From Streptomyces sp. MNU76 (GTDB lineage: Bacteria; Actinomycetota; Actinomycetes; Streptomycetales; Streptomycetaceae): a stretch of DNA of 64,000 nucleotides. Positions 58,888-64,000 of this stretch are shown here, piece by piece. The DNA lies in NCBI RefSeq assembly GCF_020982545.1, contig NZ_JAJKLK010000003.1, positions 372,001 to 436,000 on the forward strand, given 5' to 3'. Position 1 is the first letter of the stretch. The number at the start of each line of letters is the position of its first letter. The notes under the pieces are model-generated. The model saw nothing but the letters and a program-made list of their open reading frames with translations. It was not told the origin of the DNA and made no database searches. The position numbers and the translations under genes are program-made.

Positions 58888-58906
58888 TGTCTCGCATCGT
58901 GAGACA
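58888..58906. promoter_or_regulatory. TGTCTC-N7-GAGACA palindrome in the sulfur-operon promoter
   Basis: Perfect 6-bp arms spaced by GCATCGT, 60-80 bases upstream of the leader peptide and within a lower-GC stretch. It lies between the sulfur operon and the 3' end of the GNAT gene. A likely repressor or activator site. Confidence 0.5.
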
Positions 58907-58918
58907 ATGTGATGTGGG

Positions 58919-59500
58919 TCATGGTGTGGACGGGGTCGCGCCGGGCCAGGGCCCCGGCGCCGCGGCGTCGGCCTCCTCGGTCACTTTGGTGTCGAACAGG
59001 GTGAAACCGCGCCGCAGATAGTTCGCCATCGCGTGCTCGCCGTCCCGGGAGCAGGTGTGCAGCCAGACCCGCTTGGTGGGCGGCAGCCCCGGCCACCGCT
59101 CCGCGAGGTCCCAGGCCCGGGCCGTGCCGTACGACAGCAGGTGCCCGCCGATGCGCCGCCCCCGGAACCCGGGGATCAGCCCGAAGTAGACGATCTCCGC
59201 GACCCCGCCGTCCTGCGGCTCCAGCTCCACGTAACCGGCGGGCGTACCCCGGTCGTAGGCGACCCAGGTCTCCACGCCCGGCCGCTCCAGGTGCTCCTGC
59301 CACCGCGCGTACGACCACGACAGCCGGTCGATCCACAGGACGTCCCCGCCGACGGAGGCGTACAGGAATCGGCTGAACTCGGGGGAGGGGACCTCGGCGC
59401 GCACGATACGCACGTCGTCGCCCTCGGGCGCCGCGGCGGGAAGCAGGTCGCTCGGCGAGGTCTGCTCCAGGGACCAGGTGGTGACGGGGCTGCTGCTCAT
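58919..59500 (-). CDS. GNAT-family N-acetyltransferase
   Basis: The 193-residue protein has a GNAT core with acetyl-CoA motif GLIPGFRGRRIGGHLLSYG and motif B RDGEHAMANYLRRGFTLFDTKV. It lies upstream of the sulfur operon on the same strand but ends about 90 bases before the leader peptide, and the operon palindrome lies between. Substrate unknown. Confidence 0.88.
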   Translation of the reverse strand: MSSSPVTTWSLEQTSPSDLLPAAAPEGDDVRIVRAEVPSPEFSRFLYASVGGDVLWIDRLSWSYARWQEHLERPGVETWVAYDRGTPAGYVELEPQDGGVAEIVYFGLIPGFRGRRIGGHLLSYGTARAWDLAERWPGLPPTKRVWLHTCSRDGEHAMANYLRRGFTLFDTKVTEEADAAAPGPWPGATPSTP

Positions 59501-59535
59501 GGGCCCAGGGAATCACGTGCCCCGACCCACCTCCA

Positions 59536-59573
59536 AGGCCGGGCCGGGTCCCCGCGAGGAAGGGGCCCGGCCT
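59536..59573 (-). terminator. Stem-loop terminator
   Basis: AGGCCGGGCC and GGCCCGGCCT pair (10 bp, 18-base loop) downstream of the minus-strand gene at 59588-60988. Confidence 0.6.
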
Positions 59574-59587
59574 CTGGGGGGCGCGCC

Positions 59588-60988
59588 CTAGTCGAGCGTG
59601 CCGGTGACGTCCGACAGTCTCACCGCGTACAGCACCCGCTCCGGGATGGGGTCGGTCAGGGTCCAGAGTTCGTCGCTCTCCGGCGAGTAGGAGAGGGAGG
59701 CGGTGTGCCGTCCCCAGCAGGCGTACGACCGGATGCCCGACTTCTCGTCGGCCCCGTCCGCCGCGCACCTCGCCGCCTCGGCGCCTTCGTCGTCCTGCCG
59801 CCAGAGCGTGCCGTGGCCCTCGCGCTTCTCGGCCGCCTGGTCGACGTACCAGTCGCCCTGGTGGGAGAGGACACCCCGGACACCGGAGGCCTCGGTCTCG
59901 TACGCCTCGGTGGGGACGGCCTTGCTCGCGCGTCCCGTGGCCGGCAGGCCGGTGCGGTCGCCGGTGATGTCGAGGGCGTAGCGCCAGACCCGGGTGGGCC
60001 GTGCACCGCCCGGCGCGGGCCGCTCGCTCGCGACGACGCCGGGCGGGGTCGACGTCCGGTCGAGGGAGAGCGAGCCCAAGCAGGGCACGCCGTCGTCGTC
60101 CCGCGCGTCGCAGCCGCGGCCCCTCGGCGGGCTGTACGAGGCGATCGCCGGCAGCGCGTACCGGTAGTGATGGGCCGACCAGCCGTCGCCGGACCTGCCG
60201 ATCGTCTCGCTGTCGGTCACGTCGGCGCGGAGGAAGCGGGCCAGGTCGAACACGTACAGGGAGTCGTCCTGCCCGCCCCGGCTGCGCGGGCCCCGTGCGG
60301 TGACGATCAGCTTGTCCTCGTACCAGGCCATGCCGCCGAGCCTGGCGCGCACCCCCTCGAAGCCCCGCTCGTCGGTGGTCGGCACGACCAGCAGGACCCA
60401 GCGGTACCTGAGGTTCGACGGATCACTGGCGTCGACGAACGCGACCCTGGCGAGCCCCTCGTCGTCGGCCCCGCCGGTGCGCGTGCCGGCGCCGGACGCG
60501 GAGCCGGCGGGTGTGACGCGCTCGGCGCCGCTGTGCGTCCAGCCGGACGCGATCACCTCGTTGTCCCGGGACGTGGTGACCGAGCGGGGGACCCACCGGT
60601 CGTCGACCGCGTCACCGGGCTCCCAGCAGTACGCCCGCGCGGCGACCGGCTCGACGGGCAGATTGTCCTTCTCGGTGCTGAAGCAGTCGGGCTCGCCGCG
60701 CATCACGTGGTTCGCGCTGCCCAGCACCTGGTCCAGACCGACCGCGCCGCCCATCTGCGCGGTGAGGGCGCGCAGCCCGGTGCCGTCGGTCAGGGTCTCC
60801 CGGAGCTGGAGGGCCCGCAGCTCACCGGCCGAGGTGATCGAGGTGAGGGCACCCGGCGTCTCGCCGCCCGCCGCCTGCGACGTGCTGATCAGGGTGGCCG
60901 CCGCCGTGAGCGCCAGCGCGGTGCCCGCCAGGGACGCGCGGAGCGCACGCCCCCTTCTGCGTCGTCGGTGCCTGCCGCGGTGCTTCAT
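59588..60988 (-). CDS. Large secreted hypothetical protein
   Basis: The 466-residue protein has a very basic N-terminus (KHRGRHRRRRRGRALR), one hydrophobic segment (about 18-38, LAGTALALTAAATLIS) and a long exported domain with repeated beta-rich stretches (RYRWVLLVVPTTDERGFEGVRARLGGMAWYEDKLIVTA, DDSLYVFDLARFL, TRVWRYALDITG). These are reminiscent of a beta-propeller, with six or more Cys. No catalytic motif is recognised. ATG at 60988 with GGGAGG four bases upstream. Confidence 0.72.
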   Translation of the reverse strand: MKHRGRHRRRRRGRALRASLAGTALALTAAATLISTSQAAGGETPGALTSITSAGELRALQLRETLTDGTGLRALTAQMGGAVGLDQVLGSANHVMRGEPDCFSTEKDNLPVEPVAARAYCWEPGDAVDDRWVPRSVTTSRDNEVIASGWTHSGAERVTPAGSASGAGTRTGGADDEGLARVAFVDASDPSNLRYRWVLLVVPTTDERGFEGVRARLGGMAWYEDKLIVTARGPRSRGGQDDSLYVFDLARFLRADVTDSETIGRSGDGWSAHHYRYALPAIASYSPPRGRGCDARDDDGVPCLGSLSLDRTSTPPGVVASERPAPGGARPTRVWRYALDITGDRTGLPATGRASKAVPTEAYETEASGVRGVLSHQGDWYVDQAAEKREGHGTLWRQDDEGAEAARCAADGADEKSGIRSYACWGRHTASLSYSPESDELWTLTDPIPERVLYAVRLSDVTGTLD

Positions 60989-61180
60989 CAAACCTCCCGG
61001 GGACGGCCAACTGCCTACCGAGAACTAGATCTTGACGGAGAGGCAGGTGGGGCGGCCTGGCAGCGATGCTACGCCAGTGGGACACGTGTCACGCCGAGGT
61101 CCCGGGAAATACAGGGAGATCCCTCACCCCAGGGCCATGATCCGTTCACCGGTACGAGGGTCGGGGTGTTCGGTGGGGGC

Positions 61181-62524
61181 TCAGGAGTTCGGCCCGGCCC
61201 GCTCGTGCCCCGACGGCCCGTCCGTCCGGAGGACGCCACCCGGCGCACCACCCCGCGACCGCATCACCCCCGGCGCCACCGAGTGCGGCAACAGATCCAA
61301 CGGGGTCTCGGGAAGCAGGACTTCGACGTCGGCACGCTCGGTGAAACGGTACGGCCGGTGGTCGAGGAAGGCACCGAGATAGCGGCGCACCCGGGACATC
61401 TCGGCGCGGACCGTGACGGTGCGCGCGGGGTCGCCGAACATGTCGTCGGCGAGTGCGGAGGCGCTGCGTCCGCCCCGGTGGAGGGCGAGCAGGTACAGGA
61501 GTTCGGCGTGGCGGGGCGTGAGCTCGTGGGTCCAGGAGCCCGCGCTGCCGGTGACGGTCACGGTCCAGCCGCGCGGGTGGGAGACGTCGAGCGTGATGTG
61601 CGTGGTGGTCGGGGCGGACGCGGGCTCCGCCACGGGCCGTATCAACCAGCCCGCCGGCAGCGGCTCGACGACGCACGCGCCGAGCGCCGGCAGCCGACAG
61701 CGGCCGGGGGAGAGGCACTTCGGCAGCGCGACCCGGCTGGTGTACGGCATCCCGGTGACGGCGGCCGTCCAGCCGTCCCGGTCCACGGCGATCGCGCGGC
61801 CGCCGATCCGGGCCAGCACCGGAGCCGCCACCGCGCGCAGCTGTTCGAGCGAGGCGAGGTGCAGTTCCCGCAGGTGCGCCTGGGCGAGTTTGGCGACCGA
61901 GTCGACCAGCGCGAGCGTGGACGGGTGCAGGGTCTCCAGGGGGCCGCTGATGTCGACCGCGCCGAGCAGCCGGCCGTCGCGCGGATCGATGACGGGGGCG
62001 CCGGTGCAGGTCCAGGGGTGCAGGGCGCGCACGAAGTGCTCGGCGGAGAACACCTGGACGGCACGGCGGGAGACCAGGGGCGTGCCGACACCGTTGGTGC
62101 CGACGATCTCCTCGCGCCAGTCCGAGCCGATCCCGAGTCCCTGCCCGTCCGCCTTGCGGAGCACGGCCGCGCTGCCCTCGCGCCACAGCACCCGGGCGTC
62201 CGCGTCCGCGACCATCATGATGTGCTGCGTGGTGTCCGCCAGGGAGAGCAGCCCTTCGCGGAGCACCGGCAGCACATGGCGCAGCCGCGAGGTCCGACGA
62301 CGGCGCTCGACCTCGTCGCGGCCCAGCAGATCGGACCGGAAGTCGTGGTCGGGGTCCACGCCACCGCGCGCCGTGCGGCCCCAGGACTCCCGGATCACGG
62401 GGCGCGGGGCGGGTTTCGAGGTCCGCCCGTCGAGGGTGGCGGCGCGCACCTCGCCGAGGACCCGGGCCGCCCGGGCGGCGTCCGTGGCGGTCAGCCGCGT
62501 GACTTCCATCGGCAAGTGCGTCAC
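61181..62524 (-). CDS. GAF-domain transcriptional regulator with C-terminal winged-helix-like domain
   Basis: The 447-residue protein has a GAF sensor domain (DADARVLWREGSAAVLRKADGQGLGIGSDWREEIVGTNGVGTPLVSRRAVQVFSAEHFVRALHPWTCTGAPV) like that of AcoR/MimR-type activators, but no sigma54 AAA+ domain follows. Instead the C-terminus (WTHELTPRHAELLYLLALHRGGRSASALADDMFG... RAEMSRVRRYLGAFLD) resembles a SARP/OmpR-type DNA-binding helix set. Start GTG 62524, with GGGGAGG six bases upstream; ATG 62509 is an alternative. It may control the adjacent acyl-CoA dehydrogenase. Confidence 0.85.
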   Translation of the reverse strand: MTHLPMEVTRLTATDAARAARVLGEVRAATLDGRTSKPAPRPVIRESWGRTARGGVDPDHDFRSDLLGRDEVERRRRTSRLRHVLPVLREGLLSLADTTQHIMMVADADARVLWREGSAAVLRKADGQGLGIGSDWREEIVGTNGVGTPLVSRRAVQVFSAEHFVRALHPWTCTGAPVIDPRDGRLLGAVDISGPLETLHPSTLALVDSVAKLAQAHLRELHLASLEQLRAVAAPVLARIGGRAIAVDRDGWTAAVTGMPYTSRVALPKCLSPGRCRLPALGACVVEPLPAGWLIRPVAEPASAPTTTHITLDVSHPRGWTVTVTGSAGSWTHELTPRHAELLYLLALHRGGRSASALADDMFGDPARTVTVRAEMSRVRRYLGAFLDHRPYRFTERADVEVLLPETPLDLLPHSVAPGVMRSRGGAPGGVLRTDGPSGHERAGPNS

Positions 62525-62882
62525 ACGTTCCTCCCCGGCAGGCCGTCCGCTCCGCGGCCCCTGGTGGCCGTGGAAGTCCGGATCCGCGCGACGGCGTCGA
62601 CTGCGGGTCTCCCAGTGTGCCGTTCTTCGGCCACGGAGGGGCGGCCTCCGGCCACAGAGAGGTCGAGTTGCAACCCTCTGCAACCCTGGCGGACCGGCCC
62701 GTGCTCCTTGAAACTTGTTCAACGTCGCCCGGTGCGGCGTCTGCGCTCCGTTCCGAGGGGCCACAGAAGCGGGGGTGGTGCCGTGTCGGCGCAGCACCAC
62801 CCCCGCCTCGGACGGCCCGGCCGCACCACTCGAAAGAGGGGGCGCCCGAGGTGAGAACGGGCGTACTCCGTACGGCTGCGGC
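62525..62882. other. Intergenic region between acyl-CoA dehydrogenase and GAF regulator
   Basis: These 358 bases contain a strong terminator hairpin (62769-62806) and, towards 62525, the presumed promoter of the regulator. ACTTGTTCAACGTCG near 62712 is locally AT-richer. No gene was seen. Confidence 0.55.
62769..62806 (-). terminator. 13-bp stem-loop terminator
   Basis: GCGGGGGTGGTGC and GCACCACCCCCGC are perfect complements with a 12-base loop, just downstream of the minus-strand acyl-CoA dehydrogenase stop. Confidence 0.75.
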
Positions 62883-64000
62883 TCAGCCCACCGGCCGCGC
62901 CCGGTCCACCACCGAGGCCAGATCCAGGGTGTGCGGCAGCGTGCCGAACGCCGAGCCCCAGTCCCCGCCGAGCCGGGAGGCACAGAAGGCGTCGGCGACC
63001 GCAGGGGGCGCGTACCGCGTGAGCAACGCCCCCTGGAGGACGAGCGCGAGCCGCTCCACGAGCCGGCGGGCGCGGGCCTCGATGCCGTCCAGATCGGCGA
63101 GTTCGGTCAACAGGCCCTTGATCGCGCCGTCGAGACGGTGGTCGGCGCCGCGCGCCCGGCCCACCTCCCGCAAGTAGGCGTCGAGGGCCCGCGGTTCGCG
63201 CTGCAGGGCCCGCAGCACATCGAGCGCCTGTACGTTCCCGGCGCCCTCCCAGATGGAGTTGAGCGGGGACTCGCGCAGCAGGCGCGGCATCCCGGACTCC
63301 TCGACGTAGCCGTTCCCGCCCAGACACTCGGACGCCTCCACCACCAGCGGGGCGCACCGCTTGGTGATCCAGTACTTGGCGACCGGCACCGCGAGCCGCA
63401 AGAACGAACGTTCGCTCTCGTCGCCCGCCTCGGCCGCGTCGTACGCCGAGGCCAGCCGCATCGCCAGCGTCGTCGCCGCCTCCGACTCCAGCGCCAGATC
63501 GGCCAGCACATTGCGCATCAGCGGCTTGTCCACCAACCGCCCGCCGAACGCCTCCCGGTACGTGCAGTGATGCACCGCCTGTGCGACCGCCTGCCGCATC
63601 AACGAGGCCGCGCCCAGCGCGCAGTCCAGCCGGGTGGCCGCCACCATCCCGATGATCGTGCGCACCCCCGCACCCTCGTCGCCGACCCGGCGCGCCCACG
63701 TTCCGTCGAACTCGACCTCGGCGGAGGCGTTCGACCGGTTGCCCAGCTTCTCCTTCAGCCGCTGGATGCGGAACACGTTCCGTGAACCGTCCGCCAGCAC
63801 CCGGGGCACCAGGAAGCACGTCAGCCCGCCGGGCGCCCGCGCGAGCACCAGGAACCCGTCCGACATCGGCGCCGAGCAGAACCACTTGTGGCCCGTCAGC
63901 TCGTACGTCCCGTCCTCCGCCAGCGGTCGCGCCGCGGTCGTGTTCGCGCGTACGTCGCTGCCGCCCTGCTTCTCGGTCATGCCCATCCCGAAGAGGGCGC
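62883..64000 (-). CDS. Acyl-CoA dehydrogenase, AidB-like (5' end beyond the window)
   Basis: The visible 372 residues include MTEKQGGSDVR, the flavin/substrate region GHKWFCSAPMSDGFLVLARA, RLKEKLGNRSNASAEVEFDGTWA, CLGGNGYVEESGMPRLLRE and IWEGAGNVQALDVLRAL. This AidB/IBD-like pattern (FAD-dependent, with Arg and Glu of RESPLNSIWEG) suggests oxidation of a branched acyl-CoA or an alkylation-response role. The frame continues past the window edge (ALFGMGM...), so the start is not visible. Confidence 0.9.
   Translation of the reverse strand, partial: ALFGMGMTEKQGGSDVRANTTAARPLAEDGTYELTGHKWFCSAPMSDGFLVLARAPGGLTCFLVPRVLADGSRNVFRIQRLKEKLGNRSNASAEVEFDGTWARRVGDEGAGVRTIIGMVAATRLDCALGAASLMRQAVAQAVHHCTYREAFGGRLVDKPLMRNVLADLALESEAATTLAMRLASAYDAAEAGDESERSFLRLAVPVAKYWITKRCAPLVVEASECLGGNGYVEESGMPRLLRESPLNSIWEGAGNVQALDVLRALQREPRALDAYLREVGRARGADHRLDGAIKGLLTELADLDGIEARARRLVERLALVLQGALLTRYAPPAVADAFCASRLGGDWGSAFGTLPHTLDLASVVDRARPVG

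Noticed and set aside
59033..62854. A 1273-codon plus-strand open frame
   Set aside because: It runs antisense through three well-supported minus-strand genes; the composition is typical of high-GC shadow frames.

Overview
The window looks like chromosomal DNA from a Streptomyces or a close relative. GC content and third-position GC are very high. It carries a conservon (cvn) operon with its cytochromes P450, a two-domain geosmin synthase, a TreY/TreZ/GlgX set, a Streptomyces subtilisin inhibitor homologue and an actinobacterial sulfate-assimilation operon. No rRNA, tRNA or CRISPR array was seen.

Layout. (1) 1-5.2 kb: conservon cvnA(partial)-B-C-D-E with overlapping start/stop codons. CvnE is a P450 that lacks the K-helix ExxR, and a second, canonical P450 converges on it. 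(2) 5.4-13.6 kb: a small unknown protein, a DUF6114/DUF6230 membrane-protein pair, secreted proteins (a 217-residue exported protein, a membrane-anchored AA10 copper monooxygenase, an S8 protease with P-domain), a zinc-ribbon membrane protein and an ARMT1-type phosphatase whose 5' end appears frameshifted. (3) 13.8-17.8 kb: geosmin synthase, a glutamine-amidotransferase-like gene (also apparently frameshifted near its start) and a divergent LysR regulator. (4) 17.8-21.1 kb: three unrelated mobile elements (IS1182-like, IS701-like, and a 0.2 kb MITE) stacked at one CTAG site. (5) 21.2-25.5 kb: PDZ protein, metallophosphoesterase, M24 peptidase and an aminoglycoside-phosphotransferase-fold protein lacking its catalytic Asp. 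(6) 25.5-36.4 kb: glycogen-to-trehalose genes treZ, treY and glgX. They surround an FHA protein, two paralogous M14 carboxypeptidase-like genes and a subtilisin inhibitor with Glu at the predicted P1 site. (7) 36.6-46 kb: HEPN-type protein, DEDDh exonuclease, GNAT, phosphotransferase, a sugar ABC importer without its own ATPase, a macrolide-type glycosyltransferase with an operator-like palindrome inside its promoter, and a CDP-alcohol phosphatidyltransferase. (8) 46-49.2 kb: MMPL transporter and a DUF1697 protein. (9) 49.2-58.9 kb: a ten-gene minus-strand sulfur operon, sir-zinc ribbon-cysH-cysC-cysD-cysN-ssuA-ssuB-ssuC-cbiX, preceded by a 27-codon leader peptide and a palindrome. (10) 58.9-64 kb: GNAT, a secreted unknown protein, a GAF-domain regulator and a partial acyl-CoA dehydrogenase.

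How the genes work together. The sulfur block covers sulfate activation (CysD/N, CysC), reduction (CysH, Sir), a likely sirohydrochlorin chelatase for the siroheme of Sir, and an organosulfonate-type importer. GlgX, TreY and TreZ would convert glycogen or maltodextrin to trehalose. The conservon is a membrane-associated G-protein-like signalling module that in S. coelicolor influences development and secondary metabolism. A dispersed GC-rich intergenic repeat recurs at gene 3' ends across the window. No wholly new multi-gene system stands out with certainty. The best leads are the Glu-P1 inhibitor co-translated with an M14 gene, the stacked CTAG insertions with a possible programmed frameshift in the IS701 transposase, and the leader-peptide-controlled sulfur operon.
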